Source of the DNA: DASTQL01 sp035761805
GTDB lineage: Bacteria; Actinomycetota; Actinomycetes; Jiangellales; Jiangellaceae
Assembly: GCA_035761805.1 (NCBI GenBank)
Contig: DASTQL010000154.1
Coordinates: 1 to 15,282 of the forward strand
Direction of reading: 5' to 3'
Length of the DNA stretch: 15,282 nucleotides
The notes under the pieces are model-generated. The model worked only from the letters and a program-made list of their open reading frames with translations, ran no database searches and was not told the origin of the DNA. The position numbers and the translations under genes are program-made. Below are positions 5,626 through 12,402 of the stretch, piece after piece. How positions within the stretch are numbered: the stretch's first letter is position 1; each line of letters opens with the position of its first letter.

Positions 5626-7253
5626 CCCCGCCGGTCCCCGGCCCCGGCGCCCCCGGGGCGACCGGCGCCACGACCGGAGCGGGCGGCACCACCCGGACCG
5701 ACCAGCAGCCGGCGGCGATGACCCACCGCGAGATCCTGGTGGTGCTGTCCGGGCTCATGCTCGGCCTCTTCCTGGCCGCGCTGGACCAGACCATCGTCTC
5801 CACCGCGCTCCCCCGCATCGTCGAGGAGCTCAACGGCCTGGACCACCTGGCGTGGGTCGTGACGGCCTACTTGCTCACGTCGACGGCGTCGACCCCGCTC
5901 TACGGCAAGATCTCCGACATCTACGGCCGCAAGCCGGTCTTCCAGACGGCGATCGTCATCTTCCTCGTCGGCTCCCTGCTCGCCGGGCTGTCGCAGAACA
6001 TGGGGCAGCTCATCGCCACCCGGGCGATCCAGGGACTCGGCGCCGGTGGGCTCATCTCGCTGACGCTGGCGATCGTCGGTGACATGGTCAGCCCGCGGGA
6101 GCGCGGCCGCTACCAGGGCTACTTCGGCGTCGTCTTCGGGGTCGCGAGCGTGCTCGGGCCGCTGCTCGGCGGGTTCTTCGTCGACACGCTGTCGTGGCGC
6201 TGGATCTTCTACGTGAACCTGCCGCTGGGCATCGTGGCCCTGCTCGTCGTGGGCCGCGTCCTGCACGCGCCCTTCACGCCCAGGCAGCACTCGATCGACT
6301 ACCTCGGGGCCGCCCTGATGGTCGCCGGCGTCACGTCCCTCCTGCTGGTCACCGTGTGGGCCGGTCAGGAGTACGAGTGGAACTCGCCCGTCATCATCGG
6401 TCTCTCGGCGGCGGCCGTCGTCCTGCTGGGTCTCTTCGTCTGGCAGGAGCGCCGCGCGCCGGAGCCGATCCTGCCGATGCGGCTCTTTCGCAACCGCACC
6501 TTCGCCATCGGCAACACCGTCGGCTTCCTCTTCGGGTTCGGCTTCTTCGGCGCGATCATCTTCCTGCCGCTCTACCTGCAGATCGTCCGCGGTGCAACAC
6601 CCACGGAGTCGGGGCTGCAGCTGTTGCCGCTCGTCCTCGGCATCTTCACCACGGCCAACCTCTCCGGCCAGCTCATCACCCGTACCGGTCGCTACAAGGC
6701 CTGGCCGATCGCCGGCCTCGGCATCGTCGCCGTCGCGATGTTCCTGCTCGCCCAGCTGGACGCCGACGAACCGCTCTGGTCGGTCCTGCTCCGCGTCTTC
6801 GTGCTCGGGATCGGCCTGGGCTGCGTCATCCAGACCCTGGTCGTCGCCGTGCAGAACGCCGTCGACCCGCGGGAGCTCGGCGTCGCCACCAGCTCGACCA
6901 CGTTCTTCCGGACGATGGGCGGCGCCTTCGGTACCTCCGTCTTCGGGGCCGTCCTCGGCAGCGTCCTGGCCCGCGAGCTCGCCGACCGCCTCGGCGGCTC
7001 CCTGCCGCCCGGCGTCGACCCCGACACGATCGCCGCCGGCCCGGAGGCGGTACGGGCACTGCCGCCCGAGGTCCAGGCCCAGGTCGTCGACGCGTTCGTG
7101 GTGGCGCTCGACCACGTCTTCCTCATCGGGGTCCCGGTCGCCCTGGCCGCGATGGTGCTCGCGCTCTTCCTGCCCGAGCTCGAGCTGCGGCGCACGACCG
7201 GGGCGGTCGAGCAGGCAGACACACCCGCCGAGACGACCGACCGCTCCGCGTGA
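5622..7253 (+). CDS. DHA2 family MFS drug transporter (EmrB/QacA type, 14 TM)
   Basis: A 543-aa proton-coupled exporter of the inner membrane. Residues 1-33 are a Gly/Pro/Thr-rich cytoplasmic tail. First-TM motif LDQTIVSTALPRI (54-66) is the D1 motif of the 14-TM family; motif A is GKISDIYGRKPVF (95-107); motif B is RAIQGLGAGG (134-143); antiporter motif C is GVASVLGPLLGG (173-184), followed by SWRWIFYVNLP (191-201). The remaining hydrophobic segments add up to about 14. A loop rich in Pro and charged residues (about 450-485) precedes the last TM. The GTG start overlaps the marR stop and has GGGGA about 8 nt upstream; ATG 5718 is a possible shorter start but lacks a ribosome site. It is probably controlled by the MarR protein; the substrate is unknown. 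Confidence 0.94.
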   Translation: MTPPVPGPGAPGATGATTGAGGTTRTDQQPAAMTHREILVVLSGLMLGLFLAALDQTIVSTALPRIVEELNGLDHLAWVVTAYLLTSTASTPLYGKISDIYGRKPVFQTAIVIFLVGSLLAGLSQNMGQLIATRAIQGLGAGGLISLTLAIVGDMVSPRERGRYQGYFGVVFGVASVLGPLLGGFFVDTLSWRWIFYVNLPLGIVALLVVGRVLHAPFTPRQHSIDYLGAALMVAGVTSLLLVTVWAGQEYEWNSPVIIGLSAAAVVLLGLFVWQERRAPEPILPMRLFRNRTFAIGNTVGFLFGFGFFGAIIFLPLYLQIVRGATPTESGLQLLPLVLGIFTTANLSGQLITRTGRYKAWPIAGLGIVAVAMFLLAQLDADEPLWSVLLRVFVLGIGLGCVIQTLVVAVQNAVDPRELGVATSSTTFFRTMGGAFGTSVFGAVLGSVLARELADRLGGSLPPGVDPDTIAAGPEAVRALPPEVQAQVVDAFVVALDHVFLIGVPVALAAMVLALFLPELELRRTTGAVEQADTPAETTDRSA

Positions 7254-7289
7254 ACCGGGCGGCCGGGTGACTGCCCGGAAGGGCGACGC

Positions 7290-8600
7290 GTGACCGGCGA
7301 CCCGGCACCGGGCCGGCCGGCAGGCACGCCACCGAGCCGATCGCCCCGCCGGTCCTGGCGCCGGCCGCTACGACGCCTGCTCGGTGACCTCCCCATGGAG
7401 GTCGCCGTGCTCGCCGCCGTCTCCTTCTCGGTCGCCGTCGGCTTCGGGATCGTGGCACCCGTCCTGCCCCTCTTCGCCCGCGAGTTCGGCGTCGGCCGGA
7501 CCGCGGCGGGCGCGGTGGTGTCCGCCTTCGCCTTCATGCGGCTGGCGTCCGGGCTGCTGGGCGGCCGGCTCGTCGACCGCCTCGGCGAGCGGACCGTGCT
7601 CGCCACCGGCCTGGGCATCGTGGCGGTCTCCAGCCTGCTCACCGGCCTGGCGCAGTCCTACGAGCAGCTGCTCGTCCTGCGCGGCGCGGGCGGTGTCGGG
7701 TCGGCGATGTTCACCGTCTCGGCGTTGAGCCTGCTCCTGCGGCTGGTGCGTGCCGACCAGCGGGGCCGCGCCGCCGGCTGGTTCCAGGCCGGCTTCCTCG
7801 TGGGCGGCGTCTCCGGCCCCGCCTTCGGCGGCGCACTCGCGGCGATCTCCCTGCGCGCCCCGTTCTTCGTGTACGCGGGGACGCTCACCGTCGCGCTCGT
7901 CATCACCCTGATCGCACTCCGGGACACCCCCTCGGACGCGGACGTCGCCGCTGGTGCCGGTCCCCCTCCCGTACGGACGACGCTGCGCCAGGCCCTCCGC
8001 CACCCCGCGTACCGGGCGGCGCTGGTGAGCAACCTGGGGACCGGTTGGGTCCTCTTCGGGATCCGGTCGTCGCTGGTCCCGCTGTTCGTGGCCGACGCAC
8101 TCGGCCGGACGGCGTTCTGGGTCGGCATCGGGTTCCTCGTCGGTGCGTCGACCCAGGCGGTCGCCCTGTGGCCGGCGGGGCGCACGGTGGACCGGGTGGG
8201 ACGCAAGCCGGCCATGGTCGGAGGCGGGACGCTCGCGGTGGTCTCCCTGGTCCTCCTCGTCGGGTGGGAGACGCTTCCCGGGTTCCTGCTCGCCATGGCC
8301 CTGTACGGGGTCGCGGCCGCCTACCTCGGGGTCGCACCGGCCGCGGTGGTGGGGGACGTCGTCGGCGGGCGGTCGGGCACCGTCGTGGCGGCCTTCCAGA
8401 TGTCGGCGGACCTCGGGGCGGTGGCGGGTCCCCTCGTCGCGGGGTGGCTGGCCGACGAGATCTCCTACCCGGCCGCCTTCGGGGCGGGAGCGGTGGTACT
8501 GCTCGTCGGGACCGTGCTGTCAGTGCGGATGCCGGAGACCCGCCCGGCCGGCGCGGGCCCCGGAGCACCGTCGGCGCGGAGGCCCGGCCGCGGCGGCTGA
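7290..8600 (+). CDS. MFS transporter, 12 TM (DHA1-like)
   Basis: A 436-aa membrane transporter 36 nt downstream of the DHA2 pump and most likely in the same transcript. The N-terminus (1-35) is Arg/Pro-rich and cytoplasmic. About twelve hydrophobic segments follow from residue 37. Motif A after the second TM is GGRLVDRLGERTVL (91-104), and its second-half copy reads GRTVDRVGRKPAMVGG (near 289-304), the internal duplication expected for MFS. GPAFGG (176-181) in the fifth TM matches the antiporter motif. The GTG start has GGAAGGG at 7277-7283, good spacing. Both halves resemble DHA1 multidrug or sugar-efflux carriers; nothing shows the substrate. Two different MFS pumps behind one MarR suggest either complementary substrates or joint drug-resistance function. 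Confidence 0.9.
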   Translation: MTGDPAPGRPAGTPPSRSPRRSWRRPLRRLLGDLPMEVAVLAAVSFSVAVGFGIVAPVLPLFAREFGVGRTAAGAVVSAFAFMRLASGLLGGRLVDRLGERTVLATGLGIVAVSSLLTGLAQSYEQLLVLRGAGGVGSAMFTVSALSLLLRLVRADQRGRAAGWFQAGFLVGGVSGPAFGGALAAISLRAPFFVYAGTLTVALVITLIALRDTPSDADVAAGAGPPPVRTTLRQALRHPAYRAALVSNLGTGWVLFGIRSSLVPLFVADALGRTAFWVGIGFLVGASTQAVALWPAGRTVDRVGRKPAMVGGGTLAVVSLVLLVGWETLPGFLLAMALYGVAAAYLGVAPAAVVGDVVGGRSGTVVAAFQMSADLGAVAGPLVAGWLADEISYPAAFGAGAVVLLVGTVLSVRMPETRPAGAGPGAPSARRPGRGG

Positions 8601-8639
8601 GGTCTCGACGTCGCCCGGAGCCCTCGTGGACTCGCTTCT

Positions 8640-8655
8640 TCAACCAGATGGTTGA
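8640..8655. promoter_or_regulatory. ArsR operator O1 (overlaps -35)
   Basis: TCAACCAGATGGTTGA: 6-bp arms TCAACC/GGTTGA around AGAT. It overlaps the first four bases of the -35 box (8652-8657). The same arms recur at 8686-8701, which makes it a likely binding site for the ArsR protein encoded just downstream. Confidence 0.75.
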
Positions 8656-8680
8656 CGACTGGGCCGGGCCGGCGTACCGT
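8652..8680 (+). promoter_or_regulatory. Promoter of the ArsR/SRPBCC operon
   Basis: TTGACG (8652-8657), 17-bp spacer, TACCGT (8675-8680). The transcript should start near 8687, about 33 nt before the GTG. It is bracketed by two matching palindromes, so repression by occlusion is expected. Confidence 0.75.
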
Positions 8681-8685
8681 CCTCG

Positions 8686-8701
8686 TCAACCGATCGGTTG
8701 A
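8686..8701. promoter_or_regulatory. ArsR operator O2 (transcription start)
   Basis: TCAACCGATCGGTTGA is a perfect 16-bp palindrome lying at the expected transcription start, 46 bp centre-to-centre from O1 and sharing its TCAACC/GGTTGA arms. Being perfect, it is probably the stronger site. Confidence 0.8.
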
Positions 8702-8719
8702 GAACCAGGAGGTGCTTCG

Positions 8720-9088
8720 GTGGCCGACGACCGGCTCTCCCGGGTGTTCGCCGCCCTCGCGGACCCGACCCGGCGCGACATCGTCGCCCGGCTCTCGGTC
8801 GGTGACGCCACGGTGGGCGAGCTGGCCCGGCCGTACGACGTGTCGGTCCAGGCCGTGTCCAAGCACCTCAGGGTGCTGGAGGACGCCGAGCTGGTCAGCC
8901 GGCGTCGCGACGCCCAGCGCCGCCCCTGTCACCTGGAGGCGGAGGTGTTCGACCTCATGACCGCCTGGATCGAGCGTTACCGGCGCCAGGCCGAGGAGCG
9001 CTTCCGGCGCCTCGACGTCGTCCTGGCCGAGATGGCCGAGGACGACGGCGCCACCCCCACCCACCACGAGCGAGGAGCAGCATCATGA
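8720..9088 (+). CDS. ArsR family transcriptional regulator
   Basis: A 122-aa winged-helix repressor. The N-terminal RVFAALADPTRRDIVARL (8-25) is the family signature; the HTH is VGELARPYDVSVQAVSKHLR (32-51), and the wing follows. The metal-binding CxC motif of ArsR/SmtB sensors is absent (one Cys, C70), so it probably does not sense metal through the classic site. It belongs to the group paired with SRPBCC/AHSA1 genes. The GTG start has a strong AGGAGGT at 8707-8713. Its stop and the next ATG share ATGA (9085-9088), so the two are coupled. Two palindromes around the promoter point to autorepression. The signal is unknown; a ligand held by the SRPBCC partner is one possibility. Confidence 0.94.
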   Translation: MADDRLSRVFAALADPTRRDIVARLSVGDATVGELARPYDVSVQAVSKHLRVLEDAELVSRRRDAQRRPCHLEAEVFDLMTAWIERYRRQAEERFRRLDVVLAEMAEDDGATPTHHERGAAS

Positions 9089-9573
9089 CCGCGACCACGA
9101 CGCACGAGACCCGGATCGAGGCGGACCCCGCTCTGCCCACGATCAGCATCACCCGCGACTTCGACGCCCCGCCGGACCGCGTCTTCCGCGCGTGGGTCGA
9201 CCCCGAGCTGGTCGTCAGGTGGCTCGGACCGGACGAGACCACGATGTGCCTGGACACCTGGGACGCCCGGACCGGGGGCAGCTACCGCTACGCGGCCCTG
9301 CGCGGCGGCGAGGAGATCGCCCGCTTCTACGGCTCCTTCCACGAGGTGCGGCCCGGCGAGCGGCTCGTGCAGACCTTCACCTGGGAGGGCTTCCCCGACG
9401 GCGTGAGCCTCGACACGATGACCTTCGAGGACCTCGGTGATGGCCGCACCCGTGTGGTCGCGTTGTCGGTCGTGGACACCATGGCGGGTCGCGACGCGAT
9501 CATCGTCAGCGGCATGGAGACCGGCGTGGTCGAGGGCTATGCCAAGCTCGACGCGTTGCTCGCGGAGGCCTGA
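9085..9573 (+). CDS. SRPBCC / AHSA1 domain protein
   Basis: A 162-aa soluble single-domain protein of the START-like SRPBCC superfamily, activator of Hsp90 ATPase homologue (AHSA1) C-terminal subgroup. Typical marks: ITRDFDAPPDRVFRAWVDPE (22-41), the RWLGP turn (45-49), a GGSYRYA strand (64-70), the central GSFHEVRPGERLVQTFTWEG (83-102), and a C-terminal amphipathic helix covering the pocket (about 143-162). Such proteins hold hydrophobic ligands in a deep cavity. It is translationally coupled to the ArsR regulator (4-bp overlap) with GAGGAG about 9 nt before the ATG. ArsR/AHSA1 pairs are widespread in Actinobacteria, but their biochemical role is mostly unassigned; ligand binding or protection is inferred. 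Confidence 0.92.
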   Translation: MTATTTHETRIEADPALPTISITRDFDAPPDRVFRAWVDPELVVRWLGPDETTMCLDTWDARTGGSYRYAALRGGEEIARFYGSFHEVRPGERLVQTFTWEGFPDGVSLDTMTFEDLGDGRTRVVALSVVDTMAGRDAIIVSGMETGVVEGYAKLDALLAEA

Positions 9574-9592
9574 CCCGGTCCCTTGGTCAGGC

Positions 9593-9632
9593 AGCCGGGT
9601 GCCCCCGCCTACGTGCGGCGGAGGCACCGGCT
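9593..9632. terminator. Hairpin between convergent SRPBCC and methyltransferase genes
   Basis: Arms 9599-9609 and 9617-9627 pair at 10 of 11 positions around a 7-nt loop. With a one-base bulge the stem extends outward through AGCCGG/CCGGCT to 9593 and 9632. It sits about 20 nt after the SRPBCC stop and about 44 nt beyond the methyltransferase stop, so it could end both transcripts. No T-tract. Confidence 0.6.
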
Positions 9633-9675
9633 CCCCCGGCTCTGGTCGTCCTGGGGACGTCGTGTCGGGCGCCGT

Positions 9676-10515
9676 TCAGCGCCTGCGCGCCGTGAGCAGC
9701 AGGTACTCCCAGTCCATGACCGTCCTCCCCGTCCCCCTGTCGAACCGCCTGGTCAGGTCGGCCAGCTCGACGTCGAGGGCGGCCACCCGCTCGGGGTCGT
9801 CGGCGATCGCCTTGTACACGGCGATGGTCGGGCCGTAGAAGGCCTTGAAGTAGTCCCGGAAGTCCTCCGGCCGCTCGAAGTGGTCGACCTGCAGCGTCTG
9901 CCGACGCGCGACGACGTCGGTCACCCGGTCGCCGAAGAGGGCACGCACGTGGTCCTCCCGGCCCCACAGCAGCGGCGGCTGGGCTCCGGGCGGCGGCGGC
10001 GGGGCATACGGCTTCATCGTCGCGAACATCTGCCCGATGAAGCCCTCCGGCGTCCAGCTGAGCAGCCCGATGGTCCCGCCGGGGCGGCTCACCCGGATCA
10101 GCTCGTCGGCGCTCGGCTGGTGGTGCGGCGCGAACATGACGCCGAGGCAGGACAGCACGGCGTCGAACTCGCCGTCGCCGAACGGCAGGGCCTCGGCATC
10201 GCCCTCCCGCCACTCCAGCTCGGCGCCCCGCTCCACGGCCTCCCGCCACCCCGACTCGAGCAGCTCGGGCGTCAGGTCCGACGCCACGACGGTGGCACCT
10301 GCCAGGGCCGCGGGGATCGCGGCGTTGCCCGACCCGGCGGCGACGTCGAGCACCCGGTCGCCGCGGCCGATCCCGGCGGCGCCGACCAGCCTCGGGCCCA
10401 GGTCCGCGATCAGCTCGTGCGCCAGCCGGGGGTAGTCCCCGAGGGCCCACATGGTCCGGTGCTTGGCCTTGAGGGCGCGATCGGCGTCGACCACGTCCAT
10501 GGGTACAGCAGTCAT
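9676..10515 (-). CDS. Class I SAM-dependent methyltransferase (UbiE-like)
   Basis: A 279-aa soluble methyltransferase. SAM-binding motif I is VLDVAAGSGN (55-64), the acidic residue of motif II is D80 in VVASDLTPELL, then GDAEALPF (105-112) and motif IV-like FDAVLSCLGVMF (117-128), and the post-core strand RVSRPGGTIGLLSW (141-154). This is the UbiE/Ubie_methyltran-like arrangement. A Pro-rich loop (PPPPPG, near 172-177) follows. The acceptor is unknown. The ATG has a strong GGAGGAG site at proper spacing. It is divergent from the HxlR regulator over 158 bp, which suggests regulation by that protein; the -10 candidate TACCGT is at 10555-10550. Confidence 0.9.
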   Translation of the reverse strand: MTAVPMDVVDADRALKAKHRTMWALGDYPRLAHELIADLGPRLVGAAGIGRGDRVLDVAAGSGNAAIPAALAGATVVASDLTPELLESGWREAVERGAELEWREGDAEALPFGDGEFDAVLSCLGVMFAPHHQPSADELIRVSRPGGTIGLLSWTPEGFIGQMFATMKPYAPPPPPGAQPPLLWGREDHVRALFGDRVTDVVARRQTLQVDHFERPEDFRDYFKAFYGPTIAVYKAIADDPERVAALDVELADLTRRFDRGTGRTVMDWEYLLLTARRR

Positions 10516-10549
10516 CTCGTCTCCTCCTCAGGAGTCGTCCTGGTGCAAG

Positions 10550-10555
10550 ACGGTA
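10550..10555 (-). promoter_or_regulatory. Candidate -10 box of the methyltransferase gene
   Basis: Minus-strand TACCGT lies 34 nt before the ATG, giving a leader of about 27 nt that contains the ribosome site. No convincing -35 is present at 16-18 bp, consistent with a weak or activator-dependent promoter. Confidence 0.4.
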
Positions 10556-10579
10556 GGAACGCCGGAAGGCCGCGCCTAG

Positions 10580-10592
10580 TACAAGATCTGTA
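10580..10592. promoter_or_regulatory. Candidate operator in the methyltransferase/HxlR divergent region
   Basis: TACA-AGATC-TGTA is an inverted repeat with 4-bp arms, strikingly AT-rich for this window. It lies just upstream of the methyltransferase -35 region and about 80 bp from the HxlR start. HxlR-type sites are short dyads of similar size, so it is the best operator candidate here. Confidence 0.4.
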
Positions 10593-10661
10593 TCCCCCGA
10601 CGCGAGGAGCGGCCCGGGAGATCCCGTGGCTGCAGTCCTGGCCCGGCCGCGAGCCGGGTCC

Positions 10662-10667
10662 TACGCT
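10662..10667 (+). promoter_or_regulatory. -10 box of the HxlR gene (leaderless)
   Basis: TACGCT (TANNNT) ends 6 nt before GTG 10674, with no ribosome site between. This decides the start codon: the in-frame GTG at 10626 would lie upstream of the predicted transcript. Confidence 0.55.
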
Positions 10668-10673
10668 GCGGGC

Positions 10674-11351
10674 GTGGGATCCTCGTACCACCAGTTCTGT
10701 CCGGTGGCCAAGGCCATGGAGCTCCTGGACGAGCGCTGGACGATGCTCGTCGTGCGCGAGCTGGTGAGCGGCAGCGAGCGCTTCAACGACCTGCGCCGAG
10801 GCGTGCCGAGGATGTCCCCGTCGCTGCTGTCGAAGCGGCTCCAGGAGCTTGTCCGCGCCGGCGTGGTCGAGCGGCGGGTGGAAGGTGTGGACGTGCGCTA
10901 CGTCCTGACTCCGGCCGGGGACGAGCTCCGGTCCGTGGTCGAGGCTGTGGGCTCCTGGGGAGTGCGCTGGATGGGGGAGCTCGGCGAACGGGACCTCGAC
11001 CCCAAGCTGCTGCTCTGGGACATGCACCGCAACATCGACCACGACGCGATCCCTGCGCAGCGGACCGTGATCCGCTTCCACTTCCCGGACGCGCCCGCTC
11101 GCACCCGCGAGTGGTGGCTCGTCATCACCCCGGACGACGCGGACGTCTGCGACGCGGACCCCGGCTTCGACGTCGCGGTCACGGTGACCGCACCCCTGCG
11201 CCGCATGGTGGAGGTCTGGCGCGGTGACCTCGGCTGGACCGAGGCCCTGCGGTCCGGGGCGCTGGACGTCCAGGGCCCGGAGGCGGCGCGCCGGGCCCTA
11301 CCGCGCTGGCTGACCCTGTCGACCTTCGCCGCGGTGCCCCGGCCGGTCTGA
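10674..11351 (+). CDS. HxlR-type winged-helix regulator with SCP2-like C-terminal domain
   Basis: A 225-aa regulator. The N-terminal HxlR (DUF24) domain carries CPVAKAMELLDERWTMLVVREL (residue 9 onward), FNDLRRGVPRMSPSLLSKRL (37-56, recognition helix) and the wing GVDVRYVLTPAG (71-82). Cys9 is at the position used for redox or electrophile sensing in YodB/HypR-like members. The second half (about 128-220) resembles SCP2/sterol-carrier-like domains, with FDVAVTVTAPLRRMVEVWRG (165-184) and ALRSGALDVQGPEAARRALPRW; plain HxlR proteins are only 100-120 aa. The extra domain may bind a hydrophobic ligand. GTG 10674 is chosen from the -10 box 6 nt upstream. The 3' end overlaps the convergent oxidoreductase gene by 54 bp. 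It is likely to regulate the divergent methyltransferase and possibly itself. Confidence 0.88.
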   Translation: MGSSYHQFCPVAKAMELLDERWTMLVVRELVSGSERFNDLRRGVPRMSPSLLSKRLQELVRAGVVERRVEGVDVRYVLTPAGDELRSVVEAVGSWGVRWMGELGERDLDPKLLLWDMHRNIDHDAIPAQRTVIRFHFPDAPARTREWWLVITPDDADVCDADPGFDVAVTVTAPLRRMVEVWRGDLGWTEALRSGALDVQGPEAARRALPRWLTLSTFAAVPRPV

Positions 11352-12308
11352 CCCGGACGGACGCCGAGGACCGCCGTCCCCGTCACCCAGCCGTGGCACG
11401 ACCTCACCCGCGATCAGCTCCAGGTGCCCGAGGTCGTGCAGGTCGAGCACCTGGAGGTAGACCCTGCCGGTGCCGTGGCCGGCGATCCGTCCCAGCACGT
11501 CGACGACCTCGTCGACCGTGCCGGCCACACCGGTCGTCCGCAGCTCCCCCGGGTCGCGGCCGATCGCCGCGGCCCGCCGGCGGTACTCCGCCTCGTCCGC
11601 CCCTACGCACGCGGTGAGCGCCACCGAGTAGGTCAGCTCGCCCGGGTCGCGGCCGAGCTCCTCGCAGGCGGCGCGCACCCTCCCGTACAGCGTCGGGAGA
11701 TCGTCCACCGCAGGGAAGCTGGCGTTGTACTCGGCCGCGAAGCGTGCAGCCAGGGCCGGCGTACGGCGGGGTCCGTTGCCACCCACGACGATCGGCAGGG
11801 GTCGCTGCGCCGGCTTGGGCAGGCCGGGCGAGTCGAGGAGGCGGTAGTACTCGCCCTCGTACGTGAACCGCTCCCCGTCCGGAGTGCCCCACAGGCCGGT
11901 CAGGATCTCCAGCTGCTCCTCGAGGCGGGCGATGCGCCGCGGCGGGAAGGGTACGCCGATGGCAGCGTGCTCGGCCTCGAACCAGCCGGCACCCAGCCCC
12001 AGCTCGACCCTGCCGCCGGACATCTGGTCCACCTGTGCGACCTGGACGGCCAGGACACCTGGGTGGCGGAACGTCGCGGACGTGACCAGCGTCCCGAGGC
12101 GGATCCGGTCGGTCTCCCGCGCCAGACCGGCGAGCGTCGTCCAGGAGTCGGTCGGCCCGGGCGCGCCGTCGGCGCCCATGGCGAGGAAGTGGTCGGAGCG
12201 GAAGAAGCCGTCGAAGCCCAGCCGCTCGGTCGCCTGCGCGACGGCGAGCTGGTCGTCGTAGCCGGCCCCTTGCTGGGGCTCGGTGAAGACGCGCAGGTCC
12301 AGAGGCAC
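11298..12308 (-). CDS. Luciferase-like (LLM class) F420-dependent oxidoreductase
   Basis: A 336-aa TIM-barrel flavin or F420 enzyme of the bacterial luciferase-like superfamily. The N-terminus LDLRVFTEPQQGAGYDD (3-19) and LGFDGFFRSDHFL (30-42), then GLARETDRIRLGTLVTS (61-77), MSGGRVELGLGAGWFEAEH (96-114) and PLPIVVGGNGPRRTPALAARF (170-190), are the superfamily's standard blocks. The type is close to the Rv1855c-like group as I recall it. F420 rather than FMN is inferred from actinobacterial relatives. The family core ends near residue 307; the last 29 residues are Gly/Arg/Pro-rich and partly overlap the HxlR gene, so they are probably a non-conserved tail. The start is GTG with a weak GACCGT 6 nt upstream. 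Divergent from the AAA+ gene by 94 bp. Confidence 0.9.
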   Translation of the reverse strand: MPLDLRVFTEPQQGAGYDDQLAVAQATERLGFDGFFRSDHFLAMGADGAPGPTDSWTTLAGLARETDRIRLGTLVTSATFRHPGVLAVQVAQVDQMSGGRVELGLGAGWFEAEHAAIGVPFPPRRIARLEEQLEILTGLWGTPDGERFTYEGEYYRLLDSPGLPKPAQRPLPIVVGGNGPRRTPALAARFAAEYNASFPAVDDLPTLYGRVRAACEELGRDPGELTYSVALTACVGADEAEYRRRAAAIGRDPGELRTTGVAGTVDEVVDVLGRIAGHGTGRVYLQVLDLHDLGHLELIAGEVVPRLGDGDGGPRRPSGSDRPGHRGEGRQGQPAR

Positions 12309-12390
12309 GCCCCCACGGTCGCATGCGGCGGTGTGGCCCCGTCCACCCACCAGGCAACCCGACGGACTCGCTTGCGTCCGCCCCCCGACG

Positions 12391-12396
12391 TACGGT
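12391..12396 (+). promoter_or_regulatory. -10 box of the AAA+/VWA operon (leaderless)
   Basis: TACGGT ends 6 nt before GTG 12403 with no ribosome site between them. The -35 is not convincing. This supports GTG 12403 rather than longer frames reaching back to 12283 through the divergent gene. Confidence 0.5.
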
Positions 12397-12402
12397 CGCG
12401 GG

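Noticed and set aside
4959..7115. 718-aa minus-strand open frame
   Set aside because: It lies antisense to marR and the DHA2 transporter and runs back into ilvA. Its composition is Asp/Glu/Arg/Gly-rich as expected for a shadow frame at high GC, and it has no recognisable motif.
10626..10673. Upstream GTG start for the HxlR regulator
   Set aside because: The added 16 residues are not family-like, and the -10 box at 10662-10667 lies inside them, so they would not be transcribed from that promoter.
12283..12402. N-terminal extension of the AAA+ protein by 40 residues
   Set aside because: It would overlap the divergent oxidoreductase start, has no ribosome site, and lies upstream of the TACGGT -10 box that points to GTG 12403.
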